This document shows positions 25,594 through 33,950 of a DNA stretch of 64,000 nt, in pieces. The notes under the pieces are model-generated. The model searched no databases, had not been told where the DNA came from, and was given only the letters and a program-made list of their open reading frames with translations. A program made the translations under genes and the position numbers. The stretch's first letter is position 1; every line of letters begins with the position of its first letter. The DNA lies in NCBI GenBank assembly GCA_050950025.1, contig JBMNGW010000010.1, positions 27,342 through 91,341 of the forward strand. The letters are read 5' to 3'. The stretch is from JBMNGW01 sp050950025 (GTDB lineage: Bacteria > Spirochaetota > Spirochaetia > Sphaerochaetales > Sphaerochaetaceae).

Positions 25594-26514
25594 TTACAGT
25601 TCTACAGTTTCTTCTTGTACAATCAAGCGGTACAAACGCTCTAAATCTTCCATGGAGTAATAGGCAATTTCAAGCTTTCCTTTCTTTAATGATCCTTTTA
25701 AGTGAACCTTAGTCCCAAAAGCCTCCATGAACTTTTGTTCTAAGACAACCAAATCTACAGGGCGCGGACGATAAGATTTCTCTTTTTGAGAAGAGGCTGC
25801 CCGCTTACCTTTATTCAGCTCCTGAGCCAAAGTCTCAGCAGCGCGAACCGAAAGTCCTTCATCCACGATAGTGCGGTAAAGATACTCTTGATCAGCGGGG
25901 TTGACAACCGCCAGCAAAGCCCGGGCATGTCCTGCACTAAATTCACCCTTTTGAACCGCGTCTTGCATCGCCTTAGGCAGTTGCAATAATCGAAGGGCAT
26001 TGGCAATAGTGGAACGTTTTTTGCCAACCCGGGTAGCCAGATCTTCTTGTCGTAATCCCGCTCTTTCCAATAAAAAAAGGTAAGCATTGGCCTCTTCTAT
26101 GGGATTAAGGTTTTCTCGTTGAATATTTTCAATCAATGAAACTTCAAGTCGCTCAATATCGGTAAATTGTTTGATAATCACCGGAATATGAGAGAGTCCT
26201 ACTTGTAAAGCAGCTCGGTATCTTCTCTCCCCGGCAATAATTGAAAATTCTTCATCGTTGATCTTTTCTACCAATAATGGCTGTAAAATTCCCTGTGTTC
26301 TAATTGAATCGGCCAACTCATCAAGTGTTTCTTGTTCAAATTGCTTTCTGGGTTGATGGGGATTGGGCCGGACTCGGTTAATTTCTACAAGAGCTAAGGC
26401 GTCGGTAAGTTCTTGCTCCGTGGGGGCAGTAGTGAAATAGGCATCATATGAATAATCTTCCATTAGGGAGCTGATTCCTTTACCTAATCCATGTTTTTGT
26501 TTTGCGCTAGACAC
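25594..26514 (-). CDS. parB: Chromosome partitioning protein ParB
   Basis: A 306-residue parS-binding CTPase (Spo0J). The N-terminal CTP-binding domain contains RPNPHQPRKQFEQETLDELA and the arginine-rich IIAGERRYRAAL (GERRxRA box). The central helix-turn-helix domain follows (LIENIQRENLNPIEEA, LRQEDLATRVGKKRSTIANAL). A C-terminal dimerisation domain ends ETVEL. It overlaps the parA stop by 8 bp, and a perfect parS site lies 1.1 kb upstream at 27602. Confidence 0.97.
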   Translation of the reverse strand: MSSAKQKHGLGKGISSLMEDYSYDAYFTTAPTEQELTDALALVEINRVRPNPHQPRKQFEQETLDELADSIRTQGILQPLLVEKINDEEFSIIAGERRYRAALQVGLSHIPVIIKQFTDIERLEVSLIENIQRENLNPIEEANAYLFLLERAGLRQEDLATRVGKKRSTIANALRLLQLPKAMQDAVQKGEFSAGHARALLAVVNPADQEYLYRTIVDEGLSVRAAETLAQELNKGKRAASSQKEKSYRPRPVDLVVLEQKFMEAFGTKVHLKGSLKKGKLEIAYYSMEDLERLYRLIVQEETVEL

Positions 26515-27265
26515 GTCTGATTACCTCCTCTGCCAAACTTCGGTACCCTTGGGCTCCAGTGCTGGAAGCATCGTACAAGTTTATTGGCAGTCCGTGCGAA
26601 GGAGCCTCTGAAAGTCTCACATTGCGGGGGATTTTAGTCTCAAACACAATATCGGCAAAATAGTTGCTGACATCTTCAACGACTTCATTGGCCAGTCGAG
26701 TGCGTGAGGTAAACATGGTAAACAAGATGCCAAGAACATTCAAATGGGGGTTTAATTGTCTTTTCACATTGCCAATTGTGCGCATCAAGAGGTTCAATCC
26801 TTCCATGGCAAAATACTCACATTGCATCGGAATGATAACGTGTTCCGCCCAACACATGGCGTTGATTGTTAACAACCCCAAAGAGGGGGGACAGTCAATG
26901 AGAATGTAGTCCCACTCTTTTTCGATGGGTTCTAAAGCGTTTTTCAAGAAAAATTCTCTGGCCAATTCATTGACCAGTTCAACGCTTAAACCTGCTAAAT
27001 CGAGATTTCCTGCAATAACTCGCATATTGGGAACTGGGGTAAGTTGGTACGCCTCTTGTGCTGTACAGTTACCAACAATGACATCGTACGTACTTTTAGC
27101 TTTCGTATCGGCGTTGACTGCACTGCTTAAATTCCCTTGAGAGTCGAGATCAACAAGAAGAACTTTATGGCCAGCTTCTGCTAAGAAGGCCCCTAGGTTC
27201 ACTGCGGTAGTGGTTTTTCCCACTCCCCCTTTTTGATTGGAAAAGATAATCTTTTTCACTGACAT
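26507..27265 (-). CDS. parA: Chromosome partitioning ATPase ParA (Soj)
   Basis: A 252-residue deviant Walker ATPase. NQKGGVGKTT (10-19) has the signature lysine, DLDSQGN and LIDCPPSLG follow, and MQCEYFAMEGL is the conserved dimer region. It moves ParB-parS complexes by binding DNA non-specifically. It precedes parB with overlapping reading frames and lies about 6.5 kb from the proposed origin, as is typical. Confidence 0.97.
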   Translation of the reverse strand: MSVKKIIFSNQKGGVGKTTTAVNLGAFLAEAGHKVLLVDLDSQGNLSSAVNADTKAKSTYDVIVGNCTAQEAYQLTPVPNMRVIAGNLDLAGLSVELVNELAREFFLKNALEPIEKEWDYILIDCPPSLGLLTINAMCWAEHVIIPMQCEYFAMEGLNLLMRTIGNVKRQLNPHLNVLGILFTMFTSRTRLANEVVEDVSNYFADIVFETKIPRNVRLSEAPSHGLPINLYDASSTGAQGYRSLAEEVIRRV

Positions 27266-27374
27266 GAGAGTACTATACTAAAGAGTTGAACATCTGTCAG
27301 CACTTTGTTGAGCTATTGACCATCAAGGGCCTTAAGAGTATCTTTTCTCAAGAGAACGAGAGGAGGCCAATCGC

Positions 27375-27596
27375 ATGATTGATAAAGTACGAGCTGCAAT
27401 CGAGAACATCAGACCTGATTTGCAGAATGACGGCGGAGACATCCAGTTCATCAACCTTGATGGTAACGATGTGCATGTCCGCCTTGTCGGCGCTTGCGTC
27501 GGCTGTCCGATGAGCCAGATGACTTTAAAGAACGGGGTAGAGCGCTATATACGAAGCGTAGTTGATCCCAACTTGAATGTTATCAGCGAAAATTAA
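27375..27596 (+). CDS. NifU-like iron-sulfur scaffold domain protein
   Basis: A 73-residue single-domain protein equivalent to the C-terminal domain of NifU (Nfu type). It carries the cluster-binding CxxC in GACVGCPMSQMTLKNGVE (Cys36 and Cys39) and the DLQNDGGDIQF opening. It would hold and transfer Fe-S clusters. It stands alone, divergent from parA, and is followed immediately by the parS site and a terminator. AGAGGAGG lies about 8 bases before the start. Confidence 0.95.
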   Translation: MIDKVRAAIENIRPDLQNDGGDIQFINLDGNDVHVRLVGACVGCPMSQMTLKNGVERYIRSVVDPNLNVISEN

Positions 27597-27601
27597 TTCA
27601 A

Positions 27602-27617
27602 TGTTTCACGTGAAACA
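27602..27617. promoter_or_regulatory. parS centromere site
   Basis: TGTTTCACGTGAAACA is a perfect 16-bp match to the bacterial parS consensus bound by ParB. It lies six bases after the NifU-like stop codon, between that gene and its terminator, and within 7 kb of the proposed origin. Confidence 0.97.
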
Positions 27618-27629
27618 CTGAACAGATAC

Positions 27630-27665
27630 AGAAGAGCCACCTCATACAGGCGGCTCTTCTTTTTA
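27630..27665 (+). terminator. Intrinsic terminator after NifU-like gene
   Basis: AGAAGAGCC and GGCTCTTCT form a strong stem (with an extra inner GC pair and mismatch) around a short loop, followed by TTTTTATT. The hairpin also lies just after the convergent gyrA stop and may partly serve both strands. Confidence 0.85.
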
Positions 27666-27681
27666 TTAAGGCAAAGGTATT

Positions 27682-30144
27682 CTACTCAGATTGCTCGCTA
27701 CTTGATTCTTCCTCTTCTTCCTTCTCGCTTTCAGTTACAGCAATTGCTACAATAGAATCATCGGAGCGCAAGCGGACCACCGAGACCCCCGAAGCATACG
27801 CCTTTTGAATAGAGATGCCGGAAACCGGAACGCGGATTGACTGCCCCATAGCTGTGATAGCCACCACATCATGCTCATCGTCTACCGCTAAAGCGTTAAC
27901 GATATACCCGGTGTTATCGCGGAAGGTATAAATCTTCTGTCCCATCGTTCCTCTTCCATGAGCCCTAAACTCACTAAACTCTATCTGCTTACCTTGACCA
28001 TTTTCCGTAATAAGGAGAATCCGCTTTTCATCATCGACTTTCATCAACCCTACTACAGTGTCATCTCCAACTAACCGAATGCCTCGTACTCCCCGTGAAG
28101 CTCTGCCCATCGCCCTAACGGCGAAACCGGCAAACCGAAGTCCCTTGCCTAAGCGGGTAATAATCATACACTCATCATCTTCGGTAACCAGCTCACAGTT
28201 AACTAATACATCCTCTTCATCAAGAATAATGGCAATAATACCACGAGTTTTAGCGTTTCTGAAAAGAGGCAAATTAACTTTCTTTGCAACACCATTTCTT
28301 GTCACCATAAGTAAATATAGGTGTTCATGGAAAGAATCAAAGTTAATGATTGAAGTAATTTCTTCCCCTTCATCAAAAGGCAGAATCTTTTTGACACTCT
28401 CCCCTTTGCTTGTTTTAGACCCTACTGGCATCTCATGAACTTTAATCCAGTAAGCTTTGCCAAAGTTGGTCACAAACATTACATGATCGTGGGTTGAAGC
28501 AATGAAAAGGTGCTCGACAAAATCCTCTTCTCTTAGTGTTGCTCCCCTAACACCCCGACCGCCTCTGCCTTGGCTGCGGTATTCATCAACAGGAACGCGC
28601 TTAACAAACCCTTTATTGGAAATAACTACGGCTACATCTTCTTCTTTAATGAAGTCTTCGATATTCATGCCGCCTATTTCTTCAAAGGTGATTTCGGTTC
28701 TTCTTTTATCACCATATTTAGAGGAGACTTCAAGTAATTCTGTTTTTACCACTTGTAATATCTTCTGTTCATCAGCTAGTAATTCTTTATAGTAAAATAT
28801 TTTAGCATGAAGGTCTTGCAATTCTGCTAAGATTTTTTCTGTTTCAAGCTGACTGAGGCGTCCTAGGCGCATATCGATGATAGCTTGGGATTGGATGGGT
28901 GTTAAGCCAAAGCGATCCTGCAAGTTTTGCATAGCTACACTATTGTCGGCAGCCTCTTTAATAATCTTAATAACTTCATCAATGTGTTCCAGCCCTATTT
29001 TCAACCCTTCAAGGATGTGGGCTCTCTCTTGTGCTTTGCGTAGATCAAAGCGTGTTCTTCTTTCTACGACAATCTTACGGTGATCGACGTAGTGATAAAT
29101 CATCTCCATCAGCCCCAGCTGTTGGGGCCTACCGTCGACTAAGGCAAGGTTGTTAATATTGAAGTTGCTTTGTAGCGGAGTGTGAAGGAACAAAAGATTC
29201 ATCACTACCCGTGCAACGGCTCCCCGCTTTAATTCAACCACCAAGCGGATACCGTCTCGGTCCGATTCATCTCGCACTTCACTGATGGCAGTGATGGTTG
29301 TTTTGCGTAAATCAGAAATACGACGCACTAAATCGGCTTTATTAACTTGGTAAGGGAGCTCGGTAATAATGATGTGGTCCCTACCAGAGTCGGCCTCTTC
29401 TATTTCATAGCGCCCTCTGACAACTACTTTACCTCTGCCTGTGGCAAAAGCCTGATGAATGCCACTTTGCCCGCAAATGATGCCGTGGGTAGGAAAATCG
29501 GGGCCTTTGACAATCTCCATCATTTGCTCAAGGGTAATGTGTGGATTATCGATATAAGCGGCAATCCCCTCACTTACCTCTCTAAGGTTATGGGGAGCCA
29601 TGTTCGTTGCCATACCAACAGCAATACCGCTGCTGCCATTAACAAGCAGAAAGGGGAAGGCTGCCGGCAGTACTTTCGGCTCTTGCAATGAATCATCATA
29701 GTTGGGTCCGAAATCGACAGTCTCTTTTTGAATGTCGTTGAGCATCTCCTCCCCAAGGCGACTCATTTTCGCTTCGGTGTAACGCATCGCAGCAGCCGGG
29801 TCTCCGTCAATGGAACCAAAGTTTCCTTGTGGAAAGACTACAGGGTAGCGCAGCGAGAAATCTTGGGCCAAGCGGACCAATGCATCATAGACTGACTGAT
29901 CTCCGTGGGGGTGGTATTTTCCCAAAACATCTCCCACGATTCTGGCAGCTTTTCTAAAAGGGGAGTTGTAACGGAGCCCCATTTCATACATGTCATACAG
30001 AATGCGTCGATGAACCGGCTTTAAGCCGTCTCTTACATCGGGCAAGGCCCTGCTGACGATAACACTCATCGCATAGTTGAGATATGACTCCTTCATCTCA
30101 TCTTGGATGCTAGTCCGTATAATTCTTTGATTTTGTTCTTCCAT
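27682..30144 (-). CDS. gyrA: DNA gyrase subunit A
   Basis: An 820-residue breakage-reunion subunit. The catalytic tyrosine is in AAMRYTEAKMS (Arg-Tyr near 121-122). The quinolone pocket reads GKYHPHGDQSVYDAL, so position 83 is Gln rather than Ser while Asp87 is kept. The GyrA box is QGRGGRGVRG near 527, which marks it as gyrase rather than topoisomerase IV, and six beta-pinwheel blades follow. The tail is acidic (SEKEEEEESSSEQSE). It lies 12 bp after gyrB and is co-transcribed with it. Confidence 0.98.
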   Translation of the reverse strand: MEEQNQRIIRTSIQDEMKESYLNYAMSVIVSRALPDVRDGLKPVHRRILYDMYEMGLRYNSPFRKAARIVGDVLGKYHPHGDQSVYDALVRLAQDFSLRYPVVFPQGNFGSIDGDPAAAMRYTEAKMSRLGEEMLNDIQKETVDFGPNYDDSLQEPKVLPAAFPFLLVNGSSGIAVGMATNMAPHNLREVSEGIAAYIDNPHITLEQMMEIVKGPDFPTHGIICGQSGIHQAFATGRGKVVVRGRYEIEEADSGRDHIIITELPYQVNKADLVRRISDLRKTTITAISEVRDESDRDGIRLVVELKRGAVARVVMNLLFLHTPLQSNFNINNLALVDGRPQQLGLMEMIYHYVDHRKIVVERRTRFDLRKAQERAHILEGLKIGLEHIDEVIKIIKEAADNSVAMQNLQDRFGLTPIQSQAIIDMRLGRLSQLETEKILAELQDLHAKIFYYKELLADEQKILQVVKTELLEVSSKYGDKRRTEITFEEIGGMNIEDFIKEEDVAVVISNKGFVKRVPVDEYRSQGRGGRGVRGATLREEDFVEHLFIASTHDHVMFVTNFGKAYWIKVHEMPVGSKTSKGESVKKILPFDEGEEITSIINFDSFHEHLYLLMVTRNGVAKKVNLPLFRNAKTRGIIAIILDEEDVLVNCELVTEDDECMIITRLGKGLRFAGFAVRAMGRASRGVRGIRLVGDDTVVGLMKVDDEKRILLITENGQGKQIEFSEFRAHGRGTMGQKIYTFRDNTGYIVNALAVDDEHDVVAITAMGQSIRVPVSGISIQKAYASGVSVVRLRSDDSIVAIAVTESEKEEEEESSSEQSE

Positions 30145-30156
30145 CCTCAGTCCCTT

Positions 30157-32136
30157 TTACACATCCAAATTGGAGACGTACATTGCATTCTGTTCAATGA
30201 AATTTTTCCTTGGTTCTACCTCTTCTCCCATAAGGGTGGTAAAAATCTCATCGGCCTCTACTGCATCCTCTAACGTTACTTGAGTAAGGCTGCGAGTATC
30301 GGGATCCATCGTCGTCTCCCACAATTGATCGGGGTTCATCTCTCCCAGACCTTTATAACGTTGGATGGGAATCTTGCTTATATCGCCGTCTTTGGCGTTC
30401 TCTTCCAGTATTTCTTTGCGTGCAGCCTCGTCGTAGGCGTAATATGACTTTTTTCCTACGGTAATTTTATACAAAGGAGGCATGGCGAAATAGACGTACC
30501 CGGCTTCAATTAAGGGGCGCATATACCTAAAAAAGAAGGTCAATAACAGTGTTCTGATATGTGAGCCGTCAACATCGGCATCGGCCATGATAATCACTTT
30601 ATGATAACGGACTTTATCAACTTCAAAGTGGGCTCCCAGCCCTGCCCCCAACGAGGCAATCACCGGTTGCAGCTTCTCATTACCCAGTACTCTTTCTTCG
30701 CGTGCTTTTTCCACATTAAGCATCTTGCCCCACAACGGAAGAATAGCCTGAATAGAGCGATCTCTTCCCTGTTTGGCACTACCGCCGGCACTATCTCCCT
30801 CGACAATGAAAATTTCACATTTGGCGGGATCTTTTTCGCTGCAATCAGCTAATTTGCCGGGCAGTCCGGCCCCTTCGCTACTCTTTCTGATGCGCATACG
30901 GGCATCGCGGGCAGCAAAGCGGGCTTTGGCAGCTAAAATCGCCTTTTCTAAAATAGCTTCAATGACTGCGGGAAACTCGTCAAAATAGTCATTAAGTTTC
31001 TCATACACCATAGAGGCAACGATACCCTGTACTCGAGGGTTACCAAGCTTCATTTTTGTCTGCCCTTCAAACTGAGGATCGGAAATTTTAATGGAGACAA
31101 CGGCAGTCATCCCCTCTTTTACATCGTCTCCGGTCAACGAATCTTCAAACTTCTTGCTTAGTTTCGACTTTTTCAGCTGTTCATTCATAACGCGTGTCAG
31201 CCCACTACGGAACCCGGCAAGGTGGGTTCCACCTTCTCGGGTGTTGATATTATTTACGAAGGTAAAGAGGACTTCATCGTAGCGATCGTTGTATTGCAAA
31301 GCGATTTCAACTTTTACATCATCTTTTTGCCCTTCAAAATAAACGGGCTCGGGATGGATAGCTTTCTTGGTGCTATTCAAATGCTGAATAAAGGATTTGA
31401 TGCCCCCTTCGAAGTGAAAGGTCTGTGTTCTTTCGTTCTCTTCGCGTTTATCGGCTACCGTTATAGTGATTCCTTTGTTGAGAAAGGCAAGCTCTCTAAA
31501 GCGCTCGGTCAACACTCCGTAGCTGTAACGATCGGCTTCCATGATTGTTGAGTCGGCCTTGAAACGGACTATCGTTCCTGTTTTATCTGTGTCGCCAATT
31601 ATTTGGACCGGTGCATCGGGATGGCTTTTTTGGTAGCGCTGGTAATAAATATGAGGAGCACGGTAAACAGTTACTTCAAGCCACTGTGAAAGAGCGTTCA
31701 CCACCGAAACCCCAACGCCGTGCAGCCCTCCTGAGACTTTATAAGAGTCGTTGTCAAACTTGCCTCCGGCGTGGAGTTGAGTAAGCACCACTTCAAGTGT
31801 GCTCACTTTTTCCACCGGGTGCATCTCTACAGGAATACCCCGTCCATTATCCTCAATGCGCATAATATTATCAGGCTCAATTGTGATTGAAATTTCATCA
31901 CAATAGCCTGCCATAGCCTCATCAATACTGTTGTCGATCACCTCATAAACCAGATGGTGCAACCCGTCGATTCCGGTTGAGCCGACATACATACCGGGCC
32001 GTTTACGAACAGCCTCCAGTCCTTTGAGCACCTGGATATTACTGGCGGTGTAAGCCTGAGCTCCCTCTTTAGCATGCATAGCGCTGCTCCGGGTTGCCCC
32101 TGCCTCCGGATTGTGATCGAAAGCGTTCAAACTCAT
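30157..32136 (-). CDS. gyrB: DNA gyrase subunit B
   Basis: A 659-residue GHKL ATPase and Toprim subunit. The ATP site shows EVIDNSIDEA, IEDNGRGIP and GGLHGVGVSVVNALS. The Toprim domain shows IVEGDSAGGSAKQGRDR and DADVDGSHIRTLLLTFFFR. The C-terminus has YKGLGEMNPDQLWETTMDP. The residue equivalent to E. coli Lys447 is Trp469 (ILPLWGKML). It has a 30-residue N-terminal extension compared with E. coli. It is divergent from dnaA across 201 bp, and gyrA follows after 12 bp. Confidence 0.98.
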   Translation of the reverse strand: MSLNAFDHNPEAGATRSSAMHAKEGAQAYTASNIQVLKGLEAVRKRPGMYVGSTGIDGLHHLVYEVIDNSIDEAMAGYCDEISITIEPDNIMRIEDNGRGIPVEMHPVEKVSTLEVVLTQLHAGGKFDNDSYKVSGGLHGVGVSVVNALSQWLEVTVYRAPHIYYQRYQKSHPDAPVQIIGDTDKTGTIVRFKADSTIMEADRYSYGVLTERFRELAFLNKGITITVADKREENERTQTFHFEGGIKSFIQHLNSTKKAIHPEPVYFEGQKDDVKVEIALQYNDRYDEVLFTFVNNINTREGGTHLAGFRSGLTRVMNEQLKKSKLSKKFEDSLTGDDVKEGMTAVVSIKISDPQFEGQTKMKLGNPRVQGIVASMVYEKLNDYFDEFPAVIEAILEKAILAAKARFAARDARMRIRKSSEGAGLPGKLADCSEKDPAKCEIFIVEGDSAGGSAKQGRDRSIQAILPLWGKMLNVEKAREERVLGNEKLQPVIASLGAGLGAHFEVDKVRYHKVIIMADADVDGSHIRTLLLTFFFRYMRPLIEAGYVYFAMPPLYKITVGKKSYYAYDEAARKEILEENAKDGDISKIPIQRYKGLGEMNPDQLWETTMDPDTRSLTQVTLEDAVEADEIFTTLMGEEVEPRKNFIEQNAMYVSNLDV

Positions 32137-32337
32137 ACTATTATGTCCTTATAAGATATAAAAATGATAACCTCATATATGGTACCATTTTTCAAAAAAG
32201 ATGTAAAGGGAGAACCCCCTTTTTGCCTGTTATTCAATTAATTATAGGACAATAAATTGCATTCTTCTTTTCACTATTTATCAGTGTAAATTGAACTCTA
32301 CTTGCCAATCACCCGAGGCTGTTATAAGATAAGTGTC
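32137..32337. promoter_or_regulatory. Divergent gyrB-dnaA intergenic region
   Basis: A 201-bp AT-rich spacer that must hold the promoters of both gyrB and dnaA. TATAAG at 32323-32328 with TTGCCA at 32302 is a possible dnaA promoter (15-bp spacer, short). An AAAGGG/CCCTTT hairpin lies near 32203-32220. No good match to a DnaA box was found. Confidence 0.45.
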
Positions 32338-33726
32338 ATGCCGCAAGAAAAGTGGAACTACAAACCATTCTGGGACGAGGTCGTCTCAAGGATGCATCTC
32401 TCGCTTTCAGAGCAAGAGCGCATCACATGGATCAACAGAATCTCTTACGACTCCAGCTCCGAACAGAGACTGATTCTTTCAGTTCCGTCCCTTTTCATAC
32501 GCGATTACGTTACCAGTCAATATAAGCAAACGATGAGCTCTTTGTTGTATGAATTGACCGGAGAAACGCTGGATATCGACATCATTGTCAGCCAAGAAGA
32601 GACCAAAGCAAAACACCCTAAAAAAGGGGGCGAAACAACCGGTGTTCCCCAAAGTAAAGCCTTACCCAAGGCCCAGCCTAAAAAGCGGGATCCCAATATG
32701 AACAGCGCTTATCAGTTTGACGGCTTTATTGTGGGAGATAACAGTGCTTTTGCCTATAACGTAAGCATGGCCATTGCGAAAAATCCGGGAGCCAGCTATA
32801 ACCCCTGCCTCATCTACGGGGGAGTCGGATTGGGAAAAACCCACTTGATTCAGTCAATTGGCAACTTCATCCAAGACAACACTCCGGAGCTCCAGGTTCT
32901 CTATGTGACAGCCGAAATGTTCACCAATGAGTTCATTCAGGCTATCGGAGAGGAAAAAACACCTCAATTTAGGAACAAATACCGCAAAGCTGATGTTCTG
33001 TTGATTGATGACATCCACTTTTTGCAAAAGAAAGCTTCAACCCAAGAAGAGATGTTCCACGTCTTTAACAATCTTTTTGAAGCCAACAAACAACTTGTGT
33101 TTACTTGCGACCGGCCTATTAATGAATTGCAGGATATCACCGACCGGCTGAAAAACCGCTTTACCCGCGGCATTAATGTCGATTTACAACCGCCTGATTT
33201 CGAAACCCGCTTGGCTATTCTTAAACGCAAAAGTGAAGCTCAAGCCTGTCACGTCTCTTCTGATGTGCTGGAATACATCAGTCGCAGCGTCAATACGAAT
33301 GTGCGTGATTTGGAAGCTAGTTTAACTAAATTGATGGCCTACAGTCAGCTTTTGAATAAAGAAATAACCCTCGAGATAGCTCAAGAGCAGCTCAAAGGGA
33401 CTTATTCCCTTATTCGGGATCAATCGCTTTCCATTGATTCAATTATGAGAGTAACAGCAGATTACTTCAATATTTCTCTTTACGATATTAAAGGCAAGAA
33501 AAGGACAAAAAGTGTTGTCTTGCCCCGTCAAATAGCAATGTATATTGCAAGAAACATTACCGATTTTTCTACAACAGAGATCGGGTATGAGTTTGGAGGA
33601 AGAGATCATACAACAGTCATGCACTCTGTGCAGCGCATCGATACGTTGATGAAAACAGATCAAGCTGTCCATACAGCCATTCAGAATTTGATGCGCCAAG
33701 CTCAAAATTATAAGCGTTCTAAGTAA
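32338..33726 (+). CDS. dnaA: Chromosomal replication initiator DnaA
   Basis: A 462-residue initiator. Domain I spans about 1-85, with a variable Lys/Pro-rich linker to 125. The AAA+ domain has YGGVGLGKTH and LLIDDIHFL, and RLKNRFTRG includes the arginine finger region. Domain IV ends with the DnaA-box recognition signature GRDHTTVMHSVQRI. The start at 32338 (MPQEKWNYKPFWDEV) is chosen because domain I begins there; an upstream TTG at 32302 would add 12 residues. It is followed by a DnaA-box-rich gap and dnaN. Confidence 0.98.
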   Translation: MPQEKWNYKPFWDEVVSRMHLSLSEQERITWINRISYDSSSEQRLILSVPSLFIRDYVTSQYKQTMSSLLYELTGETLDIDIIVSQEETKAKHPKKGGETTGVPQSKALPKAQPKKRDPNMNSAYQFDGFIVGDNSAFAYNVSMAIAKNPGASYNPCLIYGGVGLGKTHLIQSIGNFIQDNTPELQVLYVTAEMFTNEFIQAIGEEKTPQFRNKYRKADVLLIDDIHFLQKKASTQEEMFHVFNNLFEANKQLVFTCDRPINELQDITDRLKNRFTRGINVDLQPPDFETRLAILKRKSEAQACHVSSDVLEYISRSVNTNVRDLEASLTKLMAYSQLLNKEITLEIAQEQLKGTYSLIRDQSLSIDSIMRVTADYFNISLYDIKGKKRTKSVVLPRQIAMYIARNITDFSTTEIGYEFGGRDHTTVMHSVQRIDTLMKTDQAVHTAIQNLMRQAQNYKRSK

Positions 33727-33950
33727 AAAGAAGCTGGGCAAAAGGTGTGTAAAAGATGTGGATGGATGTGGATAAGTCAAAAAGGGTGTGAATTAGTGTG
33801 GAACAATTGGGGATAACAACACCCTCTTCTCCACAATCGATACAAATGCATGAGATGGTGTGCTAACGAATTATTGCCGTTATCCACAGTATACATGATA
33901 CTATTACTAAGACTACTGAATAGAAAAGAAATACTAATAGGAGTCATCAA
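33727..33950. other. oriC: Candidate oriC: DnaA boxes and DnaA-trio-like tract between dnaA and dnaN
   Basis: Perfect DnaA boxes TTATCCACA lie at 33767-33775 (minus strand) and 33880-33888 (plus strand). Near matches on the minus strand lie at about 33745, 33757 and 33787. Twelve bases after the plus-strand box comes CTATTACTAAGACTACT (33901-33917). It resembles the B. subtilis DnaA-trio tract (repeats of CTA/TTA), the element where DnaA opens the duplex. Leading-strand gene polarity changes just left of here. A TAGGAGT ribosome binding site for dnaN is at the right end. Confidence 0.75.

Noticed and set aside
29347..29691. Open frame of 114 codons on the plus strand inside gyrA
   Set aside because: It lies wholly antisense to well-conserved gyrA sequence, has no ribosome binding site and no recognisable protein character.
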